Origin: Fulvia fulva
Taxonomy: Eukaryota > Ascomycota > Dothideomycetes > Mycosphaerellales > Mycosphaerellaceae
DNA: 64,000 nucleotides
Reading direction: 5' to 3'
NCBI RefSeq assembly: GCF_020509005.1
Contig: NC_063021.1
Span: 3,224,001 to 3,288,000 of the forward strand
Notes under the pieces: generated by a model
The model's input: the letters and a program-made list of their open reading frames with translations, nothing else
Databases searched by the model: none
Told to the model about the DNA's origin: nothing
Part shown: positions 42,445 through 54,927 of the stretch, one piece after another
Numbering within the stretch: the first letter of the stretch is position 1
Layout of the letters: each line of letters begins with the position of its first letter
Position numbers and translations under genes: made by a program

Positions 42445-43090
42445 TGTGAAAAAACCCCCCCGCCTCTTCCTGAACGGAGCCTCGCGGTTTGGAGGATTAG
42501 GCTTGGTGTATGCACAAGTAACTAACTTGCTCGAGAATGGCCTCAGTTGTGCGCACTGAAGTCACCGCACTTCTCGACGTGCGATCAAGATACGAAGAAA
42601 AAGCCGACATATCAGACCAGTCGGATGATCGCCGATATCGAGCCTCATGTGCGAACTGTGCTGGCTCCAGTGAGCACTTTTGTGACGTTTGGCGAACACA
42701 CCGCTCGATGGGGTGAAGGGATCCCTGTCGAATGTCCCGACTGCCTCTGCGACTACATCTCCTCATGCTCCCACCACTATGCTTCGTCCGATGTACTGCT
42801 GGGGTACGGCCAGCTCTCGAGCTCTTTGCCAGCATTATCCAAGTGCTCGAAGCTGTAGTGCTTCGACGATCGTTGACCATCTATGTCGAGTCACGTTGTA
42901 GCTCGGAAAGTTACTTTTCATACACTTCATACTTTGCATGAGAGCACATACGACCTGCAAGAGTCTACATATTTGAGTCGAGCGGGAAGACAGCGGCAGC
43001 TCAATGATGTGAGTATGAAACCGTGGGTCTGAACGTGGGCTGCTTCGACAACATAGCATGTTCCAAGCTATCAAGTCAAATATGTGCTGA
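42445..43090. other. Intergenic region downstream of IRE1
   Basis: Frames on both strands (42547-42858 plus, 42497-42880 minus) lack motifs. Part is probably IRE1 3' UTR. Confidence 0.45.
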
Positions 43091-46000
43091 TCAATCGTTA
43101 CCCAACTCGAAGTACCCCTTAAAGCGGTCGGTCCCTTGCAATCTCGCTTCATGAACCACCTCATAACAGGTCATCAATAATCTCGGGAAGCGTTCACACC
43201 AGTAGCTTAGGTAGCCACCGGCAAGAGGCCCAACCTGTCTCTTGACGTGTTCCGGCATGTCCTCATAATGATTCTTCTTGTTCCTTAAAGCCCGCAACAG
43301 ATCCAGCAATCGATCCCCGCTATACTTGCGTTGCTTGCCCAAGGTATCCACGAATGAGCGGTCCAGTTTGGCCAAGAAGTTTGGAGGGATATCGTCACTG
43401 ATTGGCGCGCCAATGACTTCGAAGGCGCGATCTTCTAGGATGCGCAGGGTAGCAGAATCCGTCCTATACCAGTCATCGTAGGTGCCCCTGGGTTCGCGCT
43501 CGAAATGGTCGGAGACGTCGCAAAGGAAGGCCAGTCGCTTCTCGGGTGCCCAAAAGTAAGGGTGGTTGAGGACTGCTTGAGCTGTTGGACGTTTCTCTGG
43601 TTGATACGCCAGCATTGATGTTATCAGCTGCAGGGGCTCATACGCGTCAGACCTATGACAGAAATTGTTAGCCGCGATCGTGCGAAGGTGCCGCAGGATC
43701 AGGCGTTGGGTTGGGAGCAGATGCGCGTCGGAGAGCGTGCCGCTCGAATCGGTCCCTTCCAACTAGACTCTTCACGCCGCGATGCAAGTGATTCACTTAC
43801 CAACGGTTGAGAGCATCCAGCGTCTTGTTATCTCTCTTGATATTGAGCTCACGGAGCTGTTGCCATCCATTCTCATCCTCATAAGGATGCACACCATCGG
43901 TCAACACCCAGAAGAAAAGACACCCGAGTGAGAAGATATCCGCCGCACGTTTCACACCACTGACCCCGCCAATGCCACTGTCACTGCCGTCCTTGGAAGT
44001 GCTATGAGTGTTTTGGTTAGTGATCTCACGTGGTTGCGATATCAGCTCTGGGGCCTTCCAGCCAGATGTTCCTGCATTGCCAGTCGGGTCGACGAGAGTG
44101 CTGACGTTCTCCGGGAGGTTCTTGCCAAGCCCGAAGTCTGAAATCACCAGTCTATTGGCATCCGGTTGTGTCTTCTTAGGGTAGGCAACGAGGATGTTCT
44201 GCGGCTTGATGTCTCGGTGGATGATCCGAAGTTTGTGTAAATGACACAGGCCTGCCGCGAGTTGCTGAAGTGTTTTGGACATGTCTTGTTGCATAGAGAC
44301 CTTCAAGGTCTTCAGCTGACGTTGTCTTTCTTCCGTCTTTGCCTTCTCTGTCTCCCACACTTCAAACAGACTAGCTTGGCATAGCTCGACAGCAATGTAG
44401 AGGAAGTGGTCGTCTTTCTGTTGGCAGAAGTAGCGCACAACGTTCGGGTGATCGTCGCTTTGTTGCAAGAAGGAGACTTCCTGGGACGCCAGCTCGTAGT
44501 ACTGTGAAAGCATGCGCTTTACAGCTACGCCGCGGCCTTCGAACGAGCCTTCGTAGACTATGGTACCGCAGCTCCCCTGGCCTATCATCTTGTCGGTGTG
44601 GATGACGAGATTGTTGATCTTCAACGGTCCAGACAACTCAGCACTTTCTGAAGCAGCGACACTGATGACTGCAGCAGGGCGAGGAATGAGTGTGTCGTTT
44701 TTGGCGTTTTTGGCCTCGAGTTGGGCATTCTCCTTCTCCTTGTGCTTCTTACCGGCGCGTTTGCCTGCGAAGTGCGTCAGTATGCATACATACGGATTTC
44801 AAGGAGCATGACGTTTGATGCGTGCGAGCTGCTGTCTGGCGGGCCAGATGCTTTGCGATGCATCGAAGCGCCACGTGCGCTTCCATGCAGACGGCACTCT
44901 CTTGGGCAACATGCAAATGACATACCTCTGGTCGCTTTCTTCTTCTTCGGGGTCTCATCATCCTCAACGTCGGCCTCGGACTTGGTTGGGCTGTCTCCAC
45001 GAGATGGCTCCGCAAACCTCACATGGGGTGCAGGAGAGGCAGCATCGTGAGGGAATATGGTCTCCTGGGCAGGTTCGGCCTCACGAACCTACAACATGTG
45101 TTAGCCACTCATGCAACGAGATGGAACGACCGGCAGCAGAGCAGTCGACCGGACAGTGCAGATGCGTGGTGCACGACGCGCCATCTCCGGTCTAACTGCA
45201 CTTCTGGAAGCTTCACACGGAGACGACTTACCATAGTTGGCTCCGTCTCAGGTGCGATTTTGGCCTCCGGTCCGTTTGGAAGAATTTCCGGCACCTTGAA
45301 CTGTTTGAAATTATCCCACTCTATGGTGTCCTTCATCTTATATGCGTAGCCTCCAGAGCCGCTCAGCACACTGACGAGGGTTAAGATGATGGCCACCTGC
45401 CACCAGGTAAAGTTCTGCCCCTGTTGGAAAGCATTGATCGGCTTCAGCGACATCTCGTCACCGCCTTGAGTGGGAGCGTCGATTGTCAGTCTATTGTGCC
45501 CGGCAATGTGTCTTCCTTCCGCATTGATGTCAGACGACAGCGACATGTAGTGGACTCCTTGGTACAGAGCTTTCGAGATTGGCAGAGGCGATTTCTTGCG
45601 GGAGTCGTAGACGTCGGGGTTGTAGTACCTTGCTTCGGGCGCCTTGTCCGTCACTGTTGGATACTTGCCCTCAGAGAGAGCGTACCAGTTGCCAGAGTTG
45701 GTGCAGCCCACCCACACATTTTCAAATTCCTCGTCTGTCTCGATCTTCTTGCGTGTGTCCGGTTGTGGAAGGATGACAAGAGCTGCGTTGCCTGACAGGT
45801 CGTCCACCGGCCTGACAATGTCAAAGACTCTCACCACCGGAGTGGGGAACTTCTGCTTGTATCGTGGCTTGGGCAATGCCGCTGCAGATTCGTAATGCCC
45901 ATTTGGTTGGAGGTCCACGCTAAGGATGCTTCCATCGTACCTGGACACTACGTACTTTCTGTCCATGGCCTCTTCGTAGTCTCGTCGTAGATCGTTGTCA

Positions 46001-47007
46001 CGATTGTTGGGACCCCATTCGAAGTACTTGAGCGTGGTGATGGGCTCTCCGGTGTTTCTGTCCTGCACTCCAATCGTGTAGTCGACTCTGCCCAGGGTGA
46101 TTGTACCCATTGGTTCACATTCCGTTGCTTCCAAATCGAGCGGACTGGCTCTTCGGCAGCTCCTGTCATCGTTGACGATGGATCCAGCTGAGCTGAAGGT
46201 CTTCAAGATGTTTCCGGTGGCAGCATCGACGGTGTACAATGTATTCTTCTTCTCAGCCGTGTACGCTACCGCCGGATACTCGTCGTTGGCGTACGGTGAC
46301 ATTTCGACCAGTTGTTTCACTGTCAATCCCAGTCTCGACAATCCAAGCCCGGGCGCCAGCACATAGATGCTGCCATCCTGCGAGGGCTCTATCACGAACA
46401 ATGGGTCTTCCTGTTCTTGTCCCTTCTCGTCCAAGGTCTTGTTTTCCCGACGATGACGTATGGTCTCGACTACTTCACTGTCGGTTTCCAGCGTCCATCT
46501 TGGGGCGCCAGTGGTTCTGTCACGGGCGTGGAGCTTTCCGTCAACTGTCGCCAGGAGGATAATGTCCTCGACCTGCCAATCCTGCAGAGACCGCGCCTGT
46601 TGTCGCGAGGTGAGACCGGCGGAGGATGCCGGCGTCAACTGGGCAGGAGGTTGTCCGCTCACCGCGTTGATGTTTGCGCGAGAGGACACAGTCGCAAGGG
46701 CGCCATGGTTGGCGGATGCTCGCACTACTTTTTGTTGTTGGTGGTGTTGATCTACGTCCGCATCGGTGTCACGGAAGCCTCGCTGGCCGCTGTGACTGTG
46801 CGGAGTGTGTAGAGAGTGGGCGACGGTTTCTTGCCATCGTCGGTCTGCAGCCGACAACGCCGGGTCGGAGGATACATCGTCGGCGTACTGTTCGGGGGAG
46901 ACATTGGGCTGGTGCTGCAGACCAGCTGCAATGGGTGCGATGAAGCCTAGAAACAGCAGATCGCGCACACGCAGGTTGGCGGGGCCGGGGGGTCGCCTGG
47001 GTGGCAT
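43091..47007 (-). CDS. ire1: IRE1, ER-stress sensor kinase/endoribonuclease
   Basis: Four exons (47007-45232, 45088-44926, 44764-43801, 43652-43091) give 1154 aa. Introns are 143, 161 and 148 bp; donors are GTAAGT, GTATGT, GTAAGT. Signal peptide, then a lumenal domain of PQQ-like beta strands (DIILLATVDGKLHARDRTTGAPRWTLETD). One transmembrane helix lies near residues 535-557. The cytosolic kinase has IGQGSCG (707-713), Lys729, HRD (829-831) and DFG (856-858). The C-terminal KEN RNase domain shows SDDIPPNFLAKLDRSF, RKYSGDRLLDLLRALRNKKNHYEDMP and GGYLSYWCERFPRLL. Unfolded protein makes IRE1 oligomerise and splice the HAC1/hacA mRNA to launch the unfolded-protein response, which matters for secretors of lipases, CFEM and peptide precursors. 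All catalytic residues I checked are present. Confidence 0.95.
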
Positions 47008-48557
47008 GTTACCATGGACCTGTTCATGAGCAGGTCAATGGGAGTAGGCGTCCAGTGGAGGGTGGTGACAGCAGGCGGTGGGGTGGGTGCTATTGGTGGT
47101 GAGAGCGGTTGCAAGAGGAGGGCATCGGAGGTGGAATATTGGCAGCAGCAGTGCTCAGCTGGACCTGGACCCCTTGCGCGCGTTCCGGTACGATGTGCGG
47201 ACGAGGTCACGTGGAGGTGAGCGTGCGGGTGGTCGTCTGCAGGTCTGAGGTGGGTGGTGCGGAAGCTGACGCATGCTCGTTTTTGTGCTAAACAAGCCAA
47301 TCACACGCGAAGAATGAAGCCGACTAGTCCTTGCTTCATGGCACTTCCACTTGCTTCTGTTGTTCTCATCCGCCAGGGTATCTAACTTGCACTCATTCAA
47401 CGTGAAGCCGACAATAGCGACGAGATTCTCGTGTGGCTGGCAATGCTCGTGAGCCGTGGCACGATTCCAATGATTCCAATCTACGCAGGGACAGGGACAA
47501 GGACAAGGCTTGGCTGAATCGCGGGCACGGCAAATCGAAAGCTTCGGCCTTTGTTGGTGGTCCATGGAACACAGAAGCGCTGCCTACCCCCCGTACCAGT
47601 ACCACTGAAGCACTTCCTCGCTGCGCCGTGTGCCTCCAGCATTAGCATCGCACGCGCATCGATGCCCGATTTTTGCTTTGGCCATGGCAAGGAGCTTGCT
47701 GGCTTTCTTTGACCCGCTCTCACATGAACCTGCCCTCCGCGCCATCCGGCTAACGTTTCTATCAAGCAAGGCTTGCGACTCGACTGCTTTCATGCTGTCC
47801 TTGCCGTGCCTGCCTTGCACAACTGGCAGTCACATGAGATTCTCGGCTTTCTTCGCTTACTGACCGGCTGGATCTAGATCCATCGTGCGACACCACCTTC
47901 GACGAGGAGCTGCGAAGAATTCATCACGAACAAAGACGCGAAAGCCTACGCTTGGCGTTTCCAGGGAGTCGAAAACATGGATACGCTCGTGCGCAGCAGG
48001 AGTTAACCACGCCGACGACCAGCTCCACAGCGCGACGTCGACCCTCACCTCTTTTGGCCATCTAGATTGACCCAGCGAGCATGATTCCGCGCAGCCATAC
48101 TGCTGCCGACTATCAGGCAGACAACCCGATGCAGACATGTGGAGCCCCACACGAGCTACTGTATGCAATGCGCGAATGAAGAACGAGGCAACTTTCGAGT
48201 CTTCACGATGCTCGAGAGGCTGGCCACTTTCGGTGACCGCAATCGATGCCCTATTCTTGTCGTATGCGCAGTCGGGCTCGTCTGCTACGAATGCCCCGAC
48301 TTCTGTTCTGTCCACCCGCAATATTGTTTGCCCTCGCGAACGTCGTTAGGGAGAGGTGAGCCGCATGAGAAACTACGTCCCACGCCCACAGGCATTCCGC
48401 CCACAGCATCAGTCAGCAGAAATCGACGTCGCTGTGGCTACGATTTATTGTAAGGTGAAACTGACAGCAGAAATTCTTACATGTCGGCTTCACTTCATCT
48501 TCCCCTGCTCAGCAGGTTCATCGCACAACAGACCGCACTGATGCCATCTAACCCAGC
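47008..48557. other. Divergent intergenic region
   Basis: About 1.5 kb between IRE1 (minus) and an F-box-like gene (plus). A short GGGACA/GGACAA-type purine run lies at 47487-47507. No gene was recognised. Confidence 0.5.
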
Positions 48558-49438
48558 ATGGCTTCAAAAGACATCAACCTGTCTCTGCTGTCGCTGCCAC
48601 AAGAGCTTCTTGACATATTTTTTGAATTTGCTTACTCTGGTGCTGACTCGTCTTCCTTTCTTGCATAACGAGGCCTTTTGGCTGACTCACAACTATGGTC
48701 CGTGCGCACTCAGGAGCATGGCATTTTGCATACAATATTCGCAGGCTTTTGGTCTCCAAGGAGTTCTTCCAGCAAGCTGCTGTTGCATGGATTCGGCCTC
48801 AACCGTGGAGCAAATACCCCTTTGTCTGCTGGCATCTTATCCAACTAGGCTTGTTCCGAACACACACAACCGAGATGGCAGTCCGCGCGACTCCCGAAGA
48901 GATCACAACATTGCGAAGCGCAGAATCCCGCAGCTTCAAAGTCTTGAGCATCCACGTGTGTATTGGCACCTTCGCAAGTTTACCTTTTATGAAACCGAGC
49001 AGCTTCTGGAATGATGAAGCACCAGATGAGGCTTTGCGACGCTGCTTCCTGTTCAATGTATGCCGAATGCCTTCTTTGCCCCAGCGGATTGAAGTTCTCT
49101 ATCTACGAGAGGAACCCACCGCTTCCAACAAAGTAGGCAGGACACTGCGGCGGATGGAGGAGCTGCTCCAAGTCGAGCTCCACGCTGAAAGAGAGAGGAG
49201 AATGTTGGAACTAGAACCTGATAATAGCCCTACGGAGAGCAGCCGTCAAATCACCAACCATGTTACCGACGCTGTGCTGCGAATAAAGAAGCTGCTGCAG
49301 AGTAGGTTCGGCATTGCCAAGGGACTTACAGTGTCGGAGGAAACCCATGCAAATGAGGCGATGGAGCAACAGCTACCCCATTGTCACCCATTGTATCAAG
49401 GCTCTGCTGTCTGTGCATGTGTGATGCAATCATGTTGA
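48558..49438 (+). CDS. F-box-like protein
   Basis: Modelled as two exons (48558-48639, 48714-49438), 268 aa. The intron has a weak donor (GTGCTG) but a good branch (GCTGAC) and acceptor (CTCAG), and the frame joins as YSG-AWHF. The N-terminus LSLPQELLDIFFEFAY matches the first helix of fungal F-box-like proteins, and LLVSKEFFQQAAVAWI matches the second conserved block where the collapsed side chains sit. The rest has no domain I recognise. F-box proteins link substrates to SCF ubiquitin ligases. The substrate is unknown. The Cys-rich last residues may lie beyond the natural end. Confidence 0.6.
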
Positions 49439-50912
49439 GACGGTGGGAAGACCAGCGGCAAGGCTCTCGATCGAGCCTTCGCCAATGATGCTTGAACCTC
49501 GCCTCCAACAGATCCTTGCGACGACTAAGCAGCGCCGTCAGCATGCAATCCAGATCGGCGACAACGTGTTGCCATGTGCCATCTTCGCAGAACACGTTGC
49601 AAGCTGACAACCCATTGGTACCTCACTCGCCTACGACGATGCAGAAGAGAACATTGAGCGCCTGTTGGTGCTCGTCGCAGTTGGCAACCCTTCAAATAGA
49701 GGCGGCGTCAACGAGAAGCAGGCCATATCTGGTCAGATCGGCGCTTCTGCTGGCATTGCTCGGGGCAGGCAGATCCATCGCGGCCCATGTACAACGCATC
49801 TCATGCAGCTCAGTGGCCGGGTGATTTGTTTTCTCGGCGGCAGGTCAGGTGTTCTTCGGGGCAGGCGTCTCGCTCAAGGACGACTTCAGCATAACGCGCG
49901 CCTACAACCAATATCCAGGTCATTTTTGGTGTTGGAAAGAGTGGTGATGGCTGTCGTTGACGCTGGATCCTGCTTGAGATGTTGGAGAGTATTGATCGTG
50001 GAGATATAGGAGCGCTTGCGAGATAGTACAAAGACGATGCTACTGTGCCTCATGCACTGTTCTTCTTCATCACACTCAATTGCCCACAAGGTTTCCCCGA
50101 TCGCCAGGAAGCTCCGGCAGCGCTCACTAGCTTCAGCCCCCAGAACCCCGTCCGAGGTGCTGGAATCCACGATCGTCCGCTTCCACCACCACCATCTCAC
50201 GCGAAGACCAACATCACTTCCTCGACATCTTCTTCATCACTCTCGATAGCACCGAAGAACACACTTGTGTCGCCTCTTCCTTCGGCGTTCTGTCTTGTTT
50301 CTTCACGAGACACGGTCCTGCTGCAGCACCCAATCAGGCCTCACAGCATCAGCCGAAACACCCTGGCAGTCCTCTAAGCGCCGACGCTGTCGCCCACGAA
50401 TCACGATCGCCTGCGCACGCGGCACGTTTGATCGACCATCCTGAAAGGAGCTTAAAGGGAGAACCAACGCGTTGGAACGTGCTCCCATTGGCCTTCGGAA
50501 CGCTGCCTTTTTCCTCAGGTCGTCACTTGCAAGGCCGAAAAGTGTTTACCTACGCCTCTACGCGCCCACACCAAGAATAGCTGAACAGGCGCTTCTGCAC
50601 AGCTGTGTGAGTGCTGCAACCAACAGGCAGTCCATTACTGCGACTCTGAACCAACAATCGTATGTTCCTTCACGGGACTGCAACATCCTGTTGCTCGGAG
50701 GCACCGCGCGAACACATCAGGTAAGCACATCAATTTAACCACAAGCATGCCTCGTCCCTCTGCAGCTCCCCTCCGCTTGCTTCTTCTTCACCGGTGTTGC
50801 TGCAGCTTACTCACACAGCACGCGCAGGTCTGAAGTGGTGTCGTCGTTGCCGATTCATTCATTTGATTCCTCGGTCACTCGTTCCCGCAAACGACGACAA
50901 TCATCAACAGAC
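49439..50912. other. Gene-poor region with an interrupted open frame
   Basis: From the ATG at 49485 one frame stays open to 50009 except for a single TGA at 49605-49607. The first 80 codons look protein-like (LQQILATTKQRRQHAIQIG, SLAYDDAEENIERLLVL). This may be a decayed gene or an unrecognised intron. The rest (50010-50912) holds the upstream region of the next gene and frames without motifs. Confidence 0.4.
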
Positions 50913-51809
50913 ATGGCCTCCGCTACTGCTACTGCCACCATGGCCGCTGCTGGATTCGACAAGAAAGCCAGAGACTCTTCCTCGTCTCTGCAGACACCAG
51001 GATCTGGGACATTCCCTTCTGAGATGCTCAGTCCTATGGCACCCTCGCCCAGCTTCATGAAGAGGGAAGATGCCTTGAAGACTCCAATCACCCCGCCATC
51101 GGCCTATCTGGACTTCTTGAAGAACTACAGCTCGACTGGTCTTATGAGTCCAGCATCTACTGGCACTAGCAGTCGCTTCAGCTTCAACGATAAGAGCTTC
51201 GACAAGCCTTCCGACAAAGCATCCGAGATCCCCAAGTCTACCATGACACCACCAACATCGCAACCAGCACTCTCCCGCAACACATCCTACGACTCTAATG
51301 TCACCGATCAAAGCACCGCAAGCTCAAATAGCAGTGCGACTGCACAACTACGACGAGGATCAAGACCCGACTCGCCACGCATCATCATCCCACCATCACC
51401 GTTCGCAAAGCCCGCACCAAGATCAGCTCGCACACCCCGGCGACTAGCAATTCCACAATCACCATTCTCACCCGCACTCGGCTCCGCACAGACCACCGCC
51501 TCAATGCCCTCTCCATACTCATCAACCCCACTCAGTGCTGCACCGTGGAGTGCATCGTTCTCACCACGCGAGCACAGCGACGCAATCAACCAACCCGGCA
51601 AGGTCCACGTCCGACATGTCGTAACACGGACTGTGACCTACTGCCGCACCCCTCTCGTCGAACCTGCACCGCGCGGCAAGAGAAGAAAGCTCGACACCGA
51701 CGAGGCCGACTCGAAAGCTTCGTCACATAAAGCTTCCTCGGAAGAACCGCCTATCAAGCAGGAACGGATAGAAGAGGTTGCGACAGAGTCGTCGGCCTCG
51801 GAAGCGTAG
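50913..51809 (+). CDS. Low-complexity conserved fungal protein
   Basis: Intronless, 298 aa from the ATG at 50913 (context GACATGG); the open frame extends 26 codons further upstream without an ATG. It is Ser/Pro/Thr-rich and likely disordered, with one compact motif MKREDALKTPITPPSAYLDF at about 49-68 that recalls a block seen in other filamentous fungi. Several SP/TP sites, a basic RGKRRKLD signal near residue 260 and a SUMO-like IKQE motif near 284 suggest a nuclear phosphoprotein. The function is unknown. Confidence 0.72.
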   Translation: MASATATATMAAAGFDKKARDSSSSLQTPGSGTFPSEMLSPMAPSPSFMKREDALKTPITPPSAYLDFLKNYSSTGLMSPASTGTSSRFSFNDKSFDKPSDKASEIPKSTMTPPTSQPALSRNTSYDSNVTDQSTASSNSSATAQLRRGSRPDSPRIIIPPSPFAKPAPRSARTPRRLAIPQSPFSPALGSAQTTASMPSPYSSTPLSAAPWSASFSPREHSDAINQPGKVHVRHVVTRTVTYCRTPLVEPAPRGKRRKLDTDEADSKASSHKASSEEPPIKQERIEEVATESSASEA

Positions 51810-53566
51810 TCTTGTTCAGTATGACTTGATCGATCCCATACCACAACAACCACCATCACCACCACCGCCTCCGTTCCATTGAGCGACTTTTGCACATCAT
51901 CGACTCCCAACCACACCATTGGTAGGGATGACACTATTTTCTTTTACGAATTACGATGGATACCACTCTGTTGAGCGACGAAGCCTTCGAAAGCCTGGCG
52001 CTAGAGGCGTAGACAACTGTTTTGGGGAATCTTGGGGAGAATATTACGGGTGGCGCAATGTGGCGCATACCATGTGATGGGTTTATTTGCTGCTTGTTTT
52101 TGGCCATCTAGGAGAGATGGATGCATTTTTTTCTTGTCTTGTTTTGTTTATTACAGAGTCGAGGCTGATTTTGCTAAATAGAAGCGAGTCGTGAGACCTG
52201 GATGGGGATGAAGTATAAAATACTTTTATATCAATGCTCTCCAGTGCATCACTACTTGTCATCGATGCATCATGTCGACAATCAAAAAGGGAGCAGACGG
52301 CAAAACGACCACCACCGTTGAAGCAGCCAGCGCATGAGCAGTTGAAGTCACATCACAGCATCACATACTGCGTCCACTAAAATCGACCTTGCGCCATACG
52401 GCAAGGAACTGGAAGGATCCAGCGCCCTACCACTCAGCCACTCCACCGATGACAGTCATCGAGTGATAACGAGACTCTGATGGTACATGTACGGAGCCTT
52501 CCCGCGCAGGACAGGGGTCCCGATGGATCTGCATCGAGATGGCTGCTAGTATGTCCATCAGCCAAAGCACACATGCCCCGTTGAACTTCATGCACAACAC
52601 TGCCCGATGAAAAGTATGGAGTTCACCATCGCCACCACCGAAATACCTACCAAACGGTCAATGGTAATGCAATGTGTCATCATAGCCACCACCAGCAAAC
52701 TCCTCGCGATTTCATTCGAACTGTCTTCCAACATCATGGTAGACAGAACCAGGATTGAGGACCAGACTTGGTACTCCGCTTTGCCTACAGCAGCTCATCT
52801 GGGCTGGCCCTCCGAGAACTGGTGACAAACTTGGACGCCGGCAAGCGCTTCGACTCCCCCTTGAAGCGCATCCGATACCTTCGACACACTGGCATACTGC
52901 TAACTAGCGAGGTCCGATTAATGTAGTCGAGGGAGTAACGCATCCACGTACATCTAATCCGCATATGCGTTCCTCTAGCAGCTCTCTACTTGAACGGCCC
53001 ATGGAGGATAACAATGACGAGCATGGGCACGAGTTGCGGACGCTGGAATCGGTTCGTTCAGGTAGTTGAGGCTGCAGTGTTGGATAGAGGCGTGGCTGAC
53101 GCGGATGTAGTGTGAAGTTGCAAAGGAGGAGATGCTGCGTGCTCGCGCTTGCCCCTGATCACATGCTTAGCGCGGCTGAGTTGCGCAAGCTCCCTACGAC
53201 TTTGCTGTCTAGTCTGGTATGTCTTTATGGCTGGTTGAGGTGTATTCGTGGCTGCGCTTCTGCTGAGCTCCGTCTTCAGGCAGAATTGTCTGCTTATCGT
53301 TCGCCTGGCGTTCGGCTTGTTGCAGACGTTCCGGCTTGTGCCGAGAATCTGAAGCAAGCTAGTGGGAGTCTCCCGTACTATCTCTTGACTTCACCTCCTA
53401 CTTTTTCGTGCCTCGGCTTCACTATCTTACTGCACTGAAGCCGCACTTGAAGTCTAGCTCATTCCAGGTACATCAAAGACACTCATCAAAGACACACATC
53501 GTTGATGACTAGGCTACTTTCTTCCCAGCCTGTAGTCTCAATCACTTACCGCCAACCACAAGCAAG
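51810..53566. other. Intergenic region before the ubiquitin-like cluster
   Basis: About 1.75 kb. Frames at 52607-52825 and 53112-53438 have no recognisable family. A tRNA A-box-like sequence at 52430-52440 (minus) has no matching B box or acceptor stem. No clear TATA box was found before the first ubiquitin-like gene. Confidence 0.45.
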
Positions 53567-53883
53567 ATGCAAGTCTTCCTTAAGACTCCCACCGGCAAGA
53601 CAGTCACCCTAGAGGTCCAGAACACGACGACTATCCTCGAGTTCAAGAGGATGGTCGAAAAGAAGACCGGATGCCCTGCATCATGCCTCAGACTTATTTG
53701 GGCTGGGAAGGAGCTCGCATGCTCAATCGAGGATGATGAGGAGGAGGAAAAAGAGCAGCGGACTTTTGACTCGGTAGGCCAACCAGTCTCAACACGTGGT
53801 CGAAAGGAGTGACTGACATGACATAGTACGGCATCGGAGTATGTGCAACCATCTGGCAGGTGGTGATGTTGAGGGGATCTTGA
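53567..53883 (+). CDS. Divergent ubiquitin-like protein, copy 1
   Basis: Two exons (53567-53773, 53827-53883) give 87 aa. The 53-bp intron (donor GTAGGC, acceptor CATAG) falls between the Ser and Tyr codons of the segment matching S57-x-Y59 of ubiquitin. MQVFLKTPTGKTVTLEV aligns with ubiquitin 1-17, and LRLIWAGKEL matches the I44/K48 region. An acidic insertion (EDDEEEEKEQ) then precedes RTF. The second exon reads YGIGVCATIWQ and ends VVMLRGS, so the terminal Gly-Gly is lost. It cannot be conjugated through a normal C-terminus. The inferred role is non-covalent binding to ubiquitin receptors, or none. Confidence 0.75.
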
Positions 53884-54320
53884 GCAGACGATATCGGCAG
53901 GACTGATGACGAGACCTTGGTGTAAGAACGCGTTAGGAAAGTGCGTACAGCAAAACGACCGTCACTGTCTGAACAGCAGACGCAAAACAATCAACTTTTT
54001 GAGAAAGCTCTTGAAGAGTCTGCGCAAATTGCGTTCATCACAGTTAAAAAGCCGAAATGCTGTTCAAGCAGTGACAATTGTCAAAAGTGGCGCCGATGGG
54101 TAGCAATGTGTACTTTACAGCCGTGCCCTGAAGATCCCGAAATGAGGTTTGTCATTGCACATGATTCATCGTGCATTGGGTTATTCACGCTGACGGCCGT
54201 GTCTCAGCCCTCGTTCTGGTCTAAGACATCGGTTTCATCGGCATCTTCATAACAGCCTCGTTTTCTCTTTTTCTCAATTTCCACAACACCAGATCCAATC
54301 TCAGTACACCAATACTCACG

Positions 54321-54639
54321 ATGTAACTCTTCTGCAAGAACCTCCGTGGCGGTACCGACACCTACGAGGTCGAGCCGACAACTACCATCAGGGAGTTCAG
54401 AACCGAGATCGAGAAGAAAACTGGCGTTCCACCTGGCTGTCAGAAAATCGTCTTTGCAGGCAAGCATTTGGGAGGCCAGGCTGATGACGATGAAGATGAG
54501 AGAAAAGAGCGGACGATCGAGTCGGTAAGTCGCCACGCGGAGGACTCTCTCTAATGCGCATCTGCTGATAGATTCATCATAGTACAACATTCAAAAGGAG
54601 GCCACAGTCCATGTGGTGCTCCGTCTAAAAGGATCTTAA
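54321..54639 (+). pseudogene. Ubiquitin-like copy 2, stop at codon 2
   Basis: Same two-exon layout (54321-54524, 54583-54639; donor GTAAGT, acceptor CATAG). The expected ATG CAA (Met-Gln) reads ATG TAA, and no other in-frame ATG lies upstream. Beyond it the frame is intact: LFCKNLRGGTDTYEVEPTTT, VFAGKHLGGQ, acidic DDDEDERKER, then after the intron YNIQKEATVHVVLRLKGS. Exon 2 is the most ubiquitin-like of the five. A C-to-T change in CAA gives exactly this stop, as RIP-type mutation could. The copy is dead unless it starts at a non-ATG codon. Confidence 0.75.
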
Positions 54640-54828
54640 GGAGCCTCGGGGTACACGAGAGGCCATGAGGAAGTTAAGGAGCAGAGAGTGCTGGATGGTG
54701 ATGGGGACTTGGTTATGGGAAGGTAGTGAATGACTTCACTGCACGTGAACCCGCCATTTCGTCGTCTCAGACGCTTGTTTCCGCTTGCATGACCAAAAAG
54801 CAAACATCCCCAAATTCTGCCACGCTCT

Positions 54829-54833
54829 TATAA
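54829..54833 (+). promoter_or_regulatory. TATA-like element of the internal F-box-like gene
   Basis: TATAA about 95 bp upstream of the ATG at 54928. Confidence 0.35.
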
Positions 54834-54927
54834 CACAGCAAACCGCATATGCCGGGAAAACTACGGCGAGGTCTGTCTCAGCTCCATTTTCAACATCATC
54901 AACAACGCACTGCCCCTCAGACACACA

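Noticed and set aside
43653..43762. Extra coding sequence upstream of the IRE1 KEN exon in the same frame
   Set aside because: It lies inside a well-formed intron (GTAAGT, GCTAAC, TTTCTGTCATAG). Splicing it out restores the kinase sequence RW-SDAYEP.
52375..52450. tRNA gene on the minus strand (A-box-like TGGCTGAGTGG)
   Set aside because: No proper B box, T-arm or complementary acceptor stem follows. At most a chance match or decayed relic.
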